Shown one piece after another: positions 42,454 through 53,100 of a DNA stretch of 61,049 bases. The stretch spans positions 1 to 61,049 of the forward strand of contig DAICZO010000307.1 in the NCBI GenBank assembly GCA_027311125.1, in the 5' to 3' direction. The stretch is from Acidobacteriaceae bacterium. Lineage in GTDB: Bacteria > Acidobacteriota > Terriglobia > Terriglobales > Acidobacteriaceae. Every line of letters begins with the position of its first letter. Position 1 is the first letter of the stretch. The translations under genes were made by a program, and so were the position numbers. The notes under the pieces are model-generated. The model made no database searches. It was given only the letters and a program-made list of their open reading frames with translations, and had not been told where the DNA came from.

Positions 42454-44703
42454 GTGAAAACCCTTACGGATAGCTTGAAGACTGTGGCCGTTGCGCTCCT
42501 GCTGGCTCTGCTTTGCAAGGATGCACTGGGGCAAGCGTACATGGCTCGGATATGCGTACAGGATCAGTCTGGCCGTGCTGTCGTTGGCGCACGTATTCAG
42601 GTAGTGGGTGATGTTGGTCAAGCGACTGAGAGCGACGGGTTTGGCTGCGCTAATTTCAAAGCTGATGTCACAAGTGCGTCGCGGGTCTTGATTACATCCA
42701 AAGGGTTTCAGGCAAGCGTAGTACAGATCGGTGTCTCTAGCCACATGGATGTGGTTTTGGTTCCGAACGCGGTGAGCCAAGTTGTTGAGGTGACGGCTGC
42801 TCGTGTTGCGTTGCCGGTTGATGCTACGGCCAGTAGTGTGCTCTGGCTGTCGCAACAGAAGATGGATGAAGCTGCTGGACTGTCGTTGGATGATGCGCTG
42901 CGTCAGGTGGCGGGGTTTCAACTGTTTCGTAGAACGAGTTCGTGGATTGCCAACCCTACCACGCAAGGGACTTCACTGCATGGCCTTGGCTCGACGGCGG
43001 CCAGTCGCACGCTGGTGATGAGTGATCAGGTGCCACTCAACGATGCTTTCGGCGGATGGATTCATTGGGATGAATCTCCAAAGCTAGCTGTGGCAGCAGT
43101 AGAACTTATGCGTGGCGGTGCTTCTGATCTCTATGGTTCCAGTGCCATCGGCGGTGTCATTGATGTGATTCCTGTGCTGCCTAAACGGCGAAGCTACGTT
43201 CTGGATGTTGCTGGTGCCAGTCACACGACGACTGATCTGAACGGATTGGTGACGGAATCGACTCGGCATGACGATGTACTCGCTGCTGCGTCCCTATTTC
43301 GCACGGATGGGTACATCCTGATTGATCCTGCTGTTCGCGGTCCGATTGATACTCCGTACAATGTGCACTCGCAGGCTGGGCGGGTTGAGTGGCATCATGT
43401 GCTCGGCGTTGGCGAAGATATCTTTCTGCGGGGCAATCTGCTGAATGAAGCGCGGAACAACGGCACACGTGTGCAGACCAACGGCACACGACTCTGGCGA
43501 TACGTCGCGGGTGGTGACTTGGCACTGCCTGCTTCAGGTCGGCTGCGCGTTCGATTCTATGGTGACAATCAGAGTTATCGACAAAGTTTTTCTGCGATCA
43601 GCGTAGATCGCTCCTCGGAGCGGTTGACTCGACTGCAGCGAGTTCCATCACAACAGGTAGGTGGCTCACTTCAATTGTCGGTGAGCCACCGGACACTTAC
43701 GTTTGTGGCAGGTGGTGACCTGACGGATACGCGAGCTACTGACGACGAGACACCCATCGTTAGTGGAGCTGCACAGCCGATACAAAGCACCAGTGCTCGC
43801 CAGAGACAGGGTGGCATCTATGGTGAAGTACTTTGGCAGCCAATGAACTGGTCCATTGCGTTTTCGTCACGATTCGATCGTTTCCACAGCTTCGATGCGC
43901 ATCAGGCGATCGGCATCGCAACGCCGATCAGTATGCCTGCTACCGATGAGTATGTATTCGATCCGCGGCTGGGAGTTGTTCGTAAGATTGGCAGCGGTAT
44001 TTCCCTGACGGCGGCGGTCTTCCGTGCGTTTCGCGGGCCTACGATGAATGAGCTGTATCGCACCGGTCAAGTAGGACAGCAGATAACCAAGGCCAACCCA
44101 AGCCTGCTGTCGGAACGAGCCACTGGTTGGGAGGCAGGCACACTCTTCACTGGGGATCGTACTGGCTCACTACGTGCCAGTTACTTCTGGACACAGGTGA
44201 ACCGTCCTATTGCTGCGACCACGTTGAGTTCAACAGCGACTACGCTGCTGGAGATGCGGGAGAACCTTGGTCAGCTCACCAGCAAGGGGACCGCGGTGGA
44301 AGGCGAGTGGAAGGCGAGCACTTGGCTCCAGCTGGATGCGGGGTACCAGTACGCGGACTCTACGATCACAAAGTTTCAGAGTGATCCGTTGTTGGTAGGG
44401 AAGTGGACTGCACAGGTGCCTCGCAACAGTGCCACAGCACAGTTGCGGATGGAGAGATCACGTCTTGGGGTGTTGCGACTGGATCTCCGCACGAGCGGTC
44501 AGCAATTTGATGATTCAGCGAACCAGTATCGCCTGGCTGGGTATGCCCAGATTGATCTCTATGCCGACCATCGTGTGAGCCAACATCTTCGAATCTACAC
44601 GTCTGTACAGAACCTGGGAGGCAACAGGTTGGAGGCGGGCCGTACTCCTGTGTTGACCCTTGGGGTTCCGCGCACCGCTTTGATCGGCCTCCGTATCCGC
44701 TAG
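42454..44703 (+). CDS. TonB-dependent outer-membrane receptor
   Basis: 749 residues: signal peptide, a carboxypeptidase-regulatory-like (CarboxypepD_reg) N-terminal domain (~30-110, QDQSGRAVVGARIQVV), a plug domain with LRQVAGFQLFRR, TSLHGLGSTAASRTLV and MRGGASDLYGSSAIGGVIDV, and a 22-strand barrel. The C-terminus ends GLRIR without the usual aromatic residue. Moves large or bulky ligands across the outer membrane using TonB. Beside the polyuronate lyase, the ligand is probably a uronic-acid oligosaccharide. GTG start, weak ribosome site. Confidence 0.92.
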   Translation: MKTLTDSLKTVAVALLLALLCKDALGQAYMARICVQDQSGRAVVGARIQVVGDVGQATESDGFGCANFKADVTSASRVLITSKGFQASVVQIGVSSHMDVVLVPNAVSQVVEVTAARVALPVDATASSVLWLSQQKMDEAAGLSLDDALRQVAGFQLFRRTSSWIANPTTQGTSLHGLGSTAASRTLVMSDQVPLNDAFGGWIHWDESPKLAVAAVELMRGGASDLYGSSAIGGVIDVIPVLPKRRSYVLDVAGASHTTTDLNGLVTESTRHDDVLAAASLFRTDGYILIDPAVRGPIDTPYNVHSQAGRVEWHHVLGVGEDIFLRGNLLNEARNNGTRVQTNGTRLWRYVAGGDLALPASGRLRVRFYGDNQSYRQSFSAISVDRSSERLTRLQRVPSQQVGGSLQLSVSHRTLTFVAGGDLTDTRATDDETPIVSGAAQPIQSTSARQRQGGIYGEVLWQPMNWSIAFSSRFDRFHSFDAHQAIGIATPISMPATDEYVFDPRLGVVRKIGSGISLTAAVFRAFRGPTMNELYRTGQVGQQITKANPSLLSERATGWEAGTLFTGDRTGSLRASYFWTQVNRPIAATTLSSTATTLLEMRENLGQLTSKGTAVEGEWKASTWLQLDAGYQYADSTITKFQSDPLLVGKWTAQVPRNSATAQLRMERSRLGVLRLDLRTSGQQFDDSANQYRLAGYAQIDLYADHRVSQHLRIYTSVQNLGGNRLEAGRTPVLTLGVPRTALIGLRIR

Positions 44704-44707
44704 CATT

Positions 44708-46480
44708 TCAGCTACCTTGCTGATAGCACTTCAGTACTCCCTCTATGGTGACTACTCCCTCCAGCGTACCCCTTTGTGAACGATTGGATACTGGCAGTAT
44801 GGGCCAGCGAGAGAAGTGATGCAGCGCGGTATCGAGTGGAAGATCAGGGAAGATGACAGGAGTCCGCTCCTGCCCCAACAGGCTTTCGATGGAGATGTCC
44901 TCTTGGTCCGTATCGATACCAGACGTTAGGTCGTTTAGCTCGACTCCACGAGTGGCATACCAGCGCATGTCGCTACAGAGTATGAGCACCGTCTCTGGCA
45001 GACCTGAACCGAGAAGGGCACGAATCTCGACCACCCGCTTGTTGCCCGGAATTATCGGAACGGTCGTCGGTTCTATTGCGGCTTCAATGTGCAGGTTGCT
45101 CTCTTCACGCTGCTCCTCCATCGAGGGGAGGTCCAAACCGTCCTGGTGGGTAAAGATCTCGAAGATTGGGACAGGCTGCAGACTGCGTGCGAGCAGATAA
45201 GCGATTGTATTGGCGAGGATAACTGGAAGGATAATCGAGTAGTTACCACTGACCTCCAACACCATGAAGACCGAGGTGAGCGGTGCGCGCAGAAAAGCTG
45301 CGAACAAGACACCCATTCCAACTAAGGCATACGATCCGATCGAACCAGTCAAGTGGGGGAAGAAGACTTTTTCGAAAGTTCCTACAGTAGCACCCAGCAT
45401 AGCTCCGATGAAAAGCGTAGGCGCAAACATACCGCCGGGTGTGCCACTTGAAAACGAGAGAGTGGTTGCCAGTATCTTGAGCAAGGCCAGTGCCAGCAGT
45501 ACTTTCCAAGCAAATTGGGCATGCATAGCCTGATCGATGGCTGAATAGCCTGGCCCCATCACCTGCGGAAAGCCGAAGTACCCAATTCCTCCAACGAGCA
45601 ATCCTGCTATTGCTGGCTGGAACATTTGCGACTGTGCACCAAGGTTTCGTAGCCGAGGTCGCAGGTAGCCTAACGACTTGGCGAATACCAAAGATGCAAC
45701 TCCACCTACAAGCCCCAGAACCGCATATGCCAGCATTTCGCGCGGGTCGCGCAGCGTGACTGCCGGGATACGGAACATGGGCTCCGCACCCCAGAACCAA
45801 CGGGCTACTACCACGCTGGAGATGGCGGAGAGGACGATGGAGCCAAGAACGGCTGAACTCCATGTCCCGATGACCTCTTCAATAACAAACAGTATGGCCG
45901 AGATCGGAGCATTGAACGCGGCAGCCAGTCCGGCAGCAGCGCCTACAGGAGCGAAGATTCGGAGACGTTCGCGTGACAGGCCGATCTTCCTGCTGATCAG
46001 AGAGGCGACGCCTGCGCCAATCTGTAGTGAGGGGTCTTCCGGCCCCAAGGAGTGCCCTCCTCCAATGGCCAGTGCGGATAGCAGAAATTTGCCTACTACT
46101 GTACGAACCGAGATGTAGCCATTGTGAATGTAGAGGGCAGCTTTGGTTTGATTGACCCCGCTACCACGCACATTTGGAAAGACGTAGCGTGCCAGTACTG
46201 CAGTGATGAGGCCAGCAAGCGCCGGTACGATGATCAGGCGAACCTGTCCAGCACCAGGCGCGGAACCTAGTAGCAGCACGTTCAGCCACTCAATCGCCAT
46301 ACGGAAAGAGACCACAAGCAGGCCGGAGATGATGCCAATGAATATAGATAGCAGGAGGAACAGTCGTTCCTCACGGCCCGGAGCGATACGGCTAATCTCG
46401 GCTGATGATGGCAGTTCCAGTAAAAGAATACGACGTTTTGGTTTATCGCTATCTGGCTTATGGCTGGTTGGGAGCATCAT
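44708..46480 (-). CDS. ClC chloride channel/antiporter with C-terminal regulatory domain
   Basis: 590 residues. The ClC membrane core (~35-430) has the gating glutamate Glu148 in GPEDP, at the very number of E. coli ClC-ec1, selectivity-filter stretches GSGV and GGMFAPTLF, and the conserved Tyr region. The gating glutamate suggests Cl-/H+ exchange. The ~150-residue C-terminus looks like a CBS pair (ETVLILCSDMRWY, LPVSNRSQRGTLEGVVTIEG), a nucleotide-sensing module. It overlaps the upstream TPR gene by 4 nt. Confidence 0.92.
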   Translation of the reverse strand: MMLPTSHKPDSDKPKRRILLLELPSSAEISRIAPGREERLFLLLSIFIGIISGLLVVSFRMAIEWLNVLLLGSAPGAGQVRLIIVPALAGLITAVLARYVFPNVRGSGVNQTKAALYIHNGYISVRTVVGKFLLSALAIGGGHSLGPEDPSLQIGAGVASLISRKIGLSRERLRIFAPVGAAAGLAAAFNAPISAILFVIEEVIGTWSSAVLGSIVLSAISSVVVARWFWGAEPMFRIPAVTLRDPREMLAYAVLGLVGGVASLVFAKSLGYLRPRLRNLGAQSQMFQPAIAGLLVGGIGYFGFPQVMGPGYSAIDQAMHAQFAWKVLLALALLKILATTLSFSSGTPGGMFAPTLFIGAMLGATVGTFEKVFFPHLTGSIGSYALVGMGVLFAAFLRAPLTSVFMVLEVSGNYSIILPVILANTIAYLLARSLQPVPIFEIFTHQDGLDLPSMEEQREESNLHIEAAIEPTTVPIIPGNKRVVEIRALLGSGLPETVLILCSDMRWYATRGVELNDLTSGIDTDQEDISIESLLGQERTPVIFPDLPLDTALHHFSRWPILPVSNRSQRGTLEGVVTIEGVLKCYQQGS

Positions 46481-47655
46481 TTCAATACTCCCTCTGGCGA
46501 TCTGGACGTTAGCAGTAATAGTTGGTCGTCTCCGTTAGGCTCGCCACAGACCTCCTGTGTGATCTTTTCTGTTTGGAAGATGTTTTGAATTGCAGCATCC
46601 TGCTGTTGGAGATCACCGCGTAGTTTATTGATGACCGACCCGACGTGGCCGTTATTCCAGAGAGCGTCTGCCGGTTGGAGCGCCGCTACCGATGTTGCAT
46701 TATTCGCTACCTGTGCGTGGCAGGCCTTCAATCGGTTTTGAGCAGTTTGGATTGCCCCGACAATTCTTGCGAGGCGCTGGTTAGCAGGCAGGTCTGCACC
46801 CGGAAAAATCTGCAAAATACGTGCACTTTGGGATAACATCCGGCTCGAAACTGTCGACAAACTGCCGTCGTTGGTCATGGCATGACGGCGTGCAGCATCT
46901 TCAAGGTACCGACGCGCCGTGGAGTAATGACCCATGCGGAAGGCTAATTGACCAGCTGCTTCGTACGCTCGCCAGTCGGAGGGTTGCAGGTGTATAGCTT
47001 TTTCATACTGGGCCAGTGCCGCGTTATCATCTCCCGTTTCCAGCATCAACTTTGCTAGTTGGAGACGAGCTGATGTGTCCTCCGATGCATTTCCTGCCGC
47101 AATCAATAATTCTGCCTGGGCTTTGGCGTAGTCTTGTCGATCGAGCAGGTAGCGTATCAACTCCAATCTGACCTCTCGTCGCCGGACCGTCCCGTCCCCT
47201 TCCCAGGTACCGTAGATGGATGCACGATAGGAATGCACTGCATCGTCCGCGCGGCCCATTTTGGCCGAGAGTCTAGCCAGTTGAAGGTTCAGTAATCCGC
47301 TGCCAGGCTCGACTTCCCAGAGGTTCATAAAGTAGGAGTAGGCTTCTGCAGTGTTTCCGACATCACTCAAAGCCTCAGCAAGGAGCAATTGATATGACCG
47401 TTCCTCCGGAGCGTAGGCAAGTGCTGTTTGCAGATCCGTGACCGCTTGCGCGGGAAGGTGCGCCGATAAATCGCGTGCTCCTCGGTCGTACCAACGCTTG
47501 GCCAAATCAACACGATGGGAGGAAAACGAACGGAAAAGGAAGAGCGTTACAAAAAACAGCGCTATACAAACCACTGCAAGCATCAGAAAAAAAATGGAGT
47601 CGCGGACGATGAGCCGACGTCTTACTAAACGAGTTTCAAACTCTTGATTTATCAT
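46477..47655 (-). CDS. Membrane-anchored TPR protein
   Basis: 392 residues from the ATG at 47655 (GTG 47697 would add 14). One N-terminal helix (IFFLMLAVVCIALFFVTLFLF) then several TPR units (SYQLLLAEALSDVGNTAEAYS, LQLARLSAKMGRADDAVHSYR, RLQLAKLMLETGDDNAALAQYEK, EAAGQLAFRMGHYSTARRYLE). Likely a periplasmic or cytoplasmic scaffold for protein complexes. Stop overlaps the ClC start by 4 nt, so the pair is co-translated; a scaffold for the ClC transporter is possible but unproved. Confidence 0.82.
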   Translation of the reverse strand: MINQEFETRLVRRRLIVRDSIFFLMLAVVCIALFFVTLFLFRSFSSHRVDLAKRWYDRGARDLSAHLPAQAVTDLQTALAYAPEERSYQLLLAEALSDVGNTAEAYSYFMNLWEVEPGSGLLNLQLARLSAKMGRADDAVHSYRASIYGTWEGDGTVRRREVRLELIRYLLDRQDYAKAQAELLIAAGNASEDTSARLQLAKLMLETGDDNAALAQYEKAIHLQPSDWRAYEAAGQLAFRMGHYSTARRYLEDAARRHAMTNDGSLSTVSSRMLSQSARILQIFPGADLPANQRLARIVGAIQTAQNRLKACHAQVANNATSVAALQPADALWNNGHVGSVINKLRGDLQQQDAAIQNIFQTEKITQEVCGEPNGDDQLLLLTSRSPEGVLK

Positions 47656-47788
47656 CCCGCGGATGTCATTCAGCCAATGTGTACAAAGTGTTATCACCTG
47701 ATGTCAGTGAGCAACGACATATGATGCCCAATCAGAACTGTGTCCCGCAATTGAGGCTTGAATATTTTGGGTACTGTCGGTGCTCAAT

Positions 47789-47866
47789 TGGCGTCCCCGA
47801 TGGGATTCGAACCCATGTTATCGCCGTGAAAGGGCGGTGTCCTGGGCCGGGCTAGACGACAGGGAC
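47789..47866 (-). tRNA. tRNA-Glu (anticodon TTC)
   Basis: Reading the minus strand the sequence begins GTCCCTG, has the D arm GTCTAGC..GGAC, anticodon stem-loop CCGCCCTTTCACGG with anticodon TTC (47830-47828), T arm GGGTTCGAATCCC, and the acceptor 3' strand CGGGGAC with discriminator G. CCA is encoded (47791-47789). One T-G wobble in the acceptor stem. No duplicated 3' end is seen nearby that would mark an integrated element. Confidence 0.96.
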
Positions 47867-47996
47867 GCATCAGTTGGAGAGTTTTTCGTGCGTATCTCCA
47901 ACTTCAACGCTATCAATATCGTTTCGGCGTGTCAAAGCATTGCGATGCGCGCAGATCACAAACTAAAGCTAAGATGGAGCGAGACCACCCCTCTCT

Positions 47997-48689
47997 ATGA
48001 CTGTTTCCACGCGCCGCTATAGATATCTGGATGCCTTGACCACCGCGTTCGTTGTTATTTTGCTAGTATCCAATCTGATCGCCCAAAAAGTATGTGTCCT
48101 GGGGCCGTTTGCAGTCAGCGGAGCCGTGCTGTTGTTCCCAATTACCTATATCTTCGGCGATATATTTACTGAAGTTTATGGATTTGCTGCATCACGACGG
48201 GCTATTTGGCTGGGATTCTTCGGTACAGCTTTGCTTTATTTCATTGCGGCCATCGTTATTGCACTCCCCCCAGCACCCGGCTGGGCAAACCAGAAAGCAT
48301 TTTCGGTCGTATTCGGGTTTATTCCTCGTATTCTGGCTGCCAGCCTAGTGTCCTTCTGGGCGGGTGAATTTGCCAATTCATACACCATGGCCCGCTTGAA
48401 ATTGCTGACAAACGGTCGCAAACTGTGGACACGGACGATTGGTTCCACTGTGGTTGGTCAAGCCGTGGATACGACACTCGTTATTTTCCTTACCTTCGTT
48501 GGAACCATTCCGCTCAAGACGCTGGTCAGTATGATCCTCACCGGGTACACGCTAAAGGTTGGGTATGAAGTGCTGGCAACACCGCTGACCTATTTGGTGA
48601 TCAATCGATTGAAGCGGGCGGAAGATGCTGACGCATACGATCGCGACGAAAATTTCAACCCCTTTTCCTTTGCTGAAAAGCAGCAATAG
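47997..48689 (+). CDS. Queuosine precursor transporter (YhhQ family)
   Basis: 230 residues, six or seven membrane helices; VSNLIAQKVCVLG, PITYIFGDIFTEVYGF and KLWTRTIGSTVVGQAVDTTL are YhhQ/QPTR marks. Takes up preQ0/preQ1 or queuine-type precursors of the tRNA base queuosine. A TAAGAT -10-like hexamer lies ~25 nt upstream but no strong ribosome site; it follows tRNA-Glu on the opposite strand. Confidence 0.9.
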   Translation: MTVSTRRYRYLDALTTAFVVILLVSNLIAQKVCVLGPFAVSGAVLLFPITYIFGDIFTEVYGFAASRRAIWLGFFGTALLYFIAAIVIALPPAPGWANQKAFSVVFGFIPRILAASLVSFWAGEFANSYTMARLKLLTNGRKLWTRTIGSTVVGQAVDTTLVIFLTFVGTIPLKTLVSMILTGYTLKVGYEVLATPLTYLVINRLKRAEDADAYDRDENFNPFSFAEKQQ

Positions 48690-48929
48690 TCAGCCTTCGG
48701 CCCGAGAGTGTTTCAGACTGTAGATCGAACCTGACCGCTGTCTATCTTCGTTCGCGAAATTGTTGTGTTCTTTCGACAGAATTTCGCACCTTTCGACCGA
48801 CAGTGTCATCAAAAATGGAACAGAACTTTTAAGTTGTGCGTTAACCATTGTGGGGCTAGCCTACCCGTGGTTTTGTTGGCATGAACTCTGTCGAAGCCTA
48901 TGTTTTTCGAATTAACAAGGAGTAGTAGA

Positions 48930-50027
48930 TTGTCGCTGCTTAGAAGAAAAAGTTATTGCGTTGTCTCCCTACTGGTCCCCATGGCCCTCTTTGCTTGCTT
49001 GCTGGGCTGCAAGCACGACCCACCGCCAGTGCCTCCAATGCAGGCGATGCCGGTGCAGGTTGCGACGATTGCGCTCTCGCCTGTGCCGAATTCGGATGTT
49101 TATGTCTCAACCATCAAGAGCAGGCGCTCGGCAACGATGCAGCCACAGGTCGACGGCAATCTTACGCGTATTCTGGTCAAGTCTGGTGACACTGTCAAAG
49201 CTGGGCAATTATTGATGCAGATCGATCCGCTCAAGCAGGTTGCTACGGTTCAGTCGCAGCAGGGAACTGAGTTTCAGAAAAAAGCCATCTACCAGTACAA
49301 CCAGACAGAGGTCGAGCGCCAGCGCAAACTCTATGAGGCTGGGGTTGTATCCAAGCAGGCCTACGATCAGGCCGTACAAGCTTTTGAGAATTCCAAGGGG
49401 GATCTTGATTCGTCTGCAGCCCTGACGGCGACGCAAAAGCAGCAACTTGGTTATTACCAGATTCGAGCTCCATTTGCCGGGGTTGTCGGTGACATCCCAG
49501 TACATATTGGCGACTATGTCTCGTCCACGACGCTGTTGACTACGGTAGATGAGAATGCTGACCTGGAAGCCTATATCTACTTGCCAACGGAACGTGCGGC
49601 GGATGTACACACCGGACTTGCGGTGGAGATTCTTGATACGGCCGGCAACGGTTTGGTCAAGTCAACGGTCAACTTTGTCTCGCCGCAGGTAGATAATGGG
49701 CTGCAAAGTATCCTGGCCAAGGCTCCGATTCCGCGGACAGCAGAACGCCTACGTAATCAGCAAGTAGTGAAGGCACGCATTACGTGGAGCACGACGCCTT
49801 CGCCTGTTGTTCCTGTTCTGGCGGTCACTCGCATTGGCGGTCAGGCATTTGTCTTCGTTGCTGCCCCCAGTGCCAATGGTTATGTTGCGCATCAGGTCGC
49901 AGTGTCGTTGGGAGAAACCCTCGGTAATAGCTATCCTGTGCTGACAGGACTCAAGCCCGGCGACAAAGTCATCTTATCTGGCCTGCAATTTCTGCAGGAA
50001 GGCGCACCCGTCAAGCCGCTTGGTTGA
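48930..50027 (+). CDS. RND efflux periplasmic adaptor (membrane fusion lipoprotein)
   Basis: AcrA-like adaptor. The TTG at 48930 is the start: AAGGAG at 48917-48922 lies 7 nt before it, whereas the ATG at 48900 has none. Lipobox LLGC anchors Cys27. Then beta-barrel/lipoyl domains (GNLTRILVKSGDTVKAGQLL), a coiled-coil hairpin (~95-150), and C-terminal LGETLGNSYPVLTGLKPGDKVILSG. It joins the RND pump encoded next to an outer-membrane TolC-like channel, which is not in the window. Gap to the pump is 106 nt. Confidence 0.93.
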   Translation: MSLLRRKSYCVVSLLVPMALFACLLGCKHDPPPVPPMQAMPVQVATIALSPVPNSDVYVSTIKSRRSATMQPQVDGNLTRILVKSGDTVKAGQLLMQIDPLKQVATVQSQQGTEFQKKAIYQYNQTEVERQRKLYEAGVVSKQAYDQAVQAFENSKGDLDSSAALTATQKQQLGYYQIRAPFAGVVGDIPVHIGDYVSSTTLLTTVDENADLEAYIYLPTERAADVHTGLAVEILDTAGNGLVKSTVNFVSPQVDNGLQSILAKAPIPRTAERLRNQQVVKARITWSTTPSPVVPVLAVTRIGGQAFVFVAAPSANGYVAHQVAVSLGETLGNSYPVLTGLKPGDKVILSGLQFLQEGAPVKPLG

Positions 50028-50133
50028 TTGGCTTGACTTGACATAGCACGCAACGAACTGGCGCAGCGTTTGAAATCACGCACTGCACAGTACCCTGTTT
50101 ACCCGGGCTTCATACTCCGTCCAGAGGTCACTC

Positions 50134-53100
50134 TTGGTAGATTTCTTTATTCGTCGTCCGATCTTCGCCACAGTCTGCGCGCTGCTGATTGTGTTAGCAG
50201 GTGCTGTCTCTATCCCTACGCTGCCGATTTCGCTGTACCCGCAGCTTGCACCGCCTCAGGTGGTCGTAACTACCAACTACATTGGTGCAAACTCGAAGGA
50301 TGTCGAGTCCGCCGTCACCACGATTCTGGAGCAATCCATCAATGGTGTGGAGGGCATGCGCTACATGTCGTCCACGAGTTCCAACGATGGAACCTCCGCA
50401 ATTACTGTAACTTTCCAGACTGGTTACGACCTGAACATTGCTGCTGTAGACGTTCAGAATCGTGTGGCCTCGGCACAAGGCCGTCTGCCCGCCGTCGTCA
50501 ACAACACTGGAATCAGTATCATCAAGGCGAACTCGAACTTTGTTCTGGCCGCGGGATTTGTCTCGCCCGATCACTCGCTTACACCTGCCTTCATCTCGAA
50601 TTATCTGGATGTATACGTCAAGGACGCTCTCAAGCGTGTCCCCGGAGTAGGGGATGTTGTCATCTTTGGAGAGCGCAAGTATGCGATGCGGATATGGCTC
50701 GATCCGAGCCGCCTTGCTGCCCGCGGCCTCACTGCTCTGGACGTGACGAGCGCACTCGCCGAACAGAACGTGGAGGTAGCCGCAGGTCAGCTTGGACAGC
50801 AACCCTCAGACCCGCACCAGAACTTCCAGATGGCAGTTCGAGTGGTCGGACGACTATCCGATCCGCGGCAGTTTGAGAACATCATTATCAAGAACAGTCC
50901 CAATGCAAGCGGTATTGTGTTGCTGCGTGATGTAGGGCACGCCGAGATAGGAGCAGAGAACTACAGCACGGAACTAAAATTTTCCGGTGGTGATGCTGTC
51001 GGTATCGGCGTTCAGCAGCTTTCCAACGCTAATGCGCTTGATGTCGATAAGCGGTGCCGCGCAGTTTTAGCTGAATTGCAAAAGTCCTTCCCGCCGGGCA
51101 TGAAAGGTATCATCGCTGTCGATACGACTACCGTCGTCAGAGATTCTATTCGGGAGGTTGTTCAGACGATTGGTGAAGCAGTCATCATCGTCATCATTGT
51201 TATCTTCCTGTTCCTCCAGGATTGGCGTGCCACAATCATCCCTGCTGTAACTATTCCGGTGTCACTGATAGGTACGTTTGCGTTCATCAAACTATTTGGC
51301 TTTTCAATCAACTCGTTAACGCTCTTTGGTATTACGCTAGCCACCGGTCTAGTTGTGGATGACGCTATCGTTGTGATTGAAAATGTCCAGCGCCATATTG
51401 AGAAGGAGCACTGCGATAGCCATCAGGCAACTTCTGAAGCTATGTCGGAGGTCACCAGTGCCGTTATCGCAACGTCTCTGGTGCTGATCTCCGTGTTCAT
51501 TCCAGTCAGCTTTTTCCCAGGCACTACTGGAATCCTGTACAAGCAGTTCTCGCTTACGATTGCCTTCTCCATCGCTATCTCCGCATTCAATGCGCTCACG
51601 TTGTCGCCTGCGCTAGCGGCGATCCTGCTCCGTGCGCAACAGAAGCAAACTGGCTTGATGGGGTTACTGCTCAACACTGTGGAAGCGTTTATTCAATGGC
51701 TCATTCGTATCTATGCTAAGGCGGTTACGTTCGTCGTCCGTATACGTTACGCTATGCTTCTGCTGTTCGGCGGCGCACTTGCAGCTACAGCATTTATGTA
51801 CAACCACGTTCCTACGGCGTTCATTCCGCAGGAAGATCAGTCCTACTTCCTGATCATTGTGCAGACACCCCCAGGAGCTTCGCTCAGTTACACTTCGGAG
51901 TTTGCTGATAGAGCAGCAGCACTCGTGCGTCAGAACCAGGGTGTATTCGGCACGTTCTCGGTCATGGGATTCTCCCTCGCTGGGGGTAGCTCCCCGAACT
52001 CAGGCCTGATTTTTGCACCACTCAAGCCAATTGATGATCGTTCCAAAATGGGGCCGAACTATACGGCCAAGGCAATCGTTGCCGATATAGGACCCAAACT
52101 GTTCGGCGTACCAGGAGGTATTGCGTTCGCCGCTGAACCGCCTGCGATTCAGGGAATTGGAACAGTTGGAGGATTTCAGTTCATTCTTCAAGATGGCGGT
52201 CGTAATACCTTCGCGGATATTGATCGCGTAGCTCACACCATCGTTGCGCAGTCGCGAGCCCCAGGATCAGGATTGGTTGGCATGAACACGACGTTCACCT
52301 CCAATGATCCTCAGTTGCTTGTCACGATTGATCGTGAAAAGGCTAAGACTATTGGCGTTCCGTTTAGCCAGATTACTGCTGCACTGAACACATTCATGGG
52401 TTCGAGCTACGTCAACGATTTTGACTTCAACAACCGCTCTTACCGTGTCTATGTTCAGGCAGATGCTCCATTCCGCAAGACGTCGCAGGATCTCCGTCAG
52501 TACTACGTTCGATCAGATTCCGGACGTATGATTCCGCTCGATAATCTTGCAACGATTGCGGAGACCTCAGGCCCTCAGGTCATCAATCACTACAATCTCT
52601 TTCGTTCAGCTGAAATTGACGGCTCGCCTGCCCCTGGTCTTAGTTCCGGACAAGGACTCGATGCAATGCAGCGGCTTTTCGAGAAGAACAAGCTTCAGGG
52701 CATGACCTTCTCCTGGACAGGTCTGGCTCTTGAAGAAGTTGAGTCGGCAGGCAAGGCGATCATCATATTTGGCCTCGGGTTACTGGTGGTTTACCTCACC
52801 CTTTCCGCACAATACGAGAGCTTTGCGCTGCCGTTTATTATTTTGCTTGCTGTCCCCATGGCCGTCCTCGGCGCACTAGCGTTGGTAGCCGCTCGGGGAC
52901 TCGTCGACGACGTCTATGTGCAGATTGGTCTAGTGATGCTCATTGGGCTCTCTGCGAAAAACTCCATCCTGATTGTTGAGTTCGCGGAGCAACTACTGGA
53001 GCAGGGCAGGTCCATCATTGACGCTGCGATCGAAGCAGCTGAGTTGAGGCTCCGTCCAATCCTGATGACTTCGATCGCGTTCATTCTAGGAGTGTTGCCG

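Noticed and set aside
43441..43500. Short repeat AACGGCACACG in the TonB receptor
   Set aside because: Two in-frame NGTR codon sets of coding origin, only two copies.
47789..47866. tRNA-Glu as an integration site for a mobile element
   Set aside because: No integrase, no duplicated 3' tRNA end and no atypical genes beside it.
47780..48022. 80-residue frame beginning with MLNWRPRWDSNPC
   Set aside because: It runs through the tRNA-Glu gene; this peptide pattern is the well-known spurious translation of a tRNA.
50070..50876. 268-residue plus-strand frame
   Set aside because: Out-of-frame reading of the start of the RND pump gene, Cys/Arg-rich.
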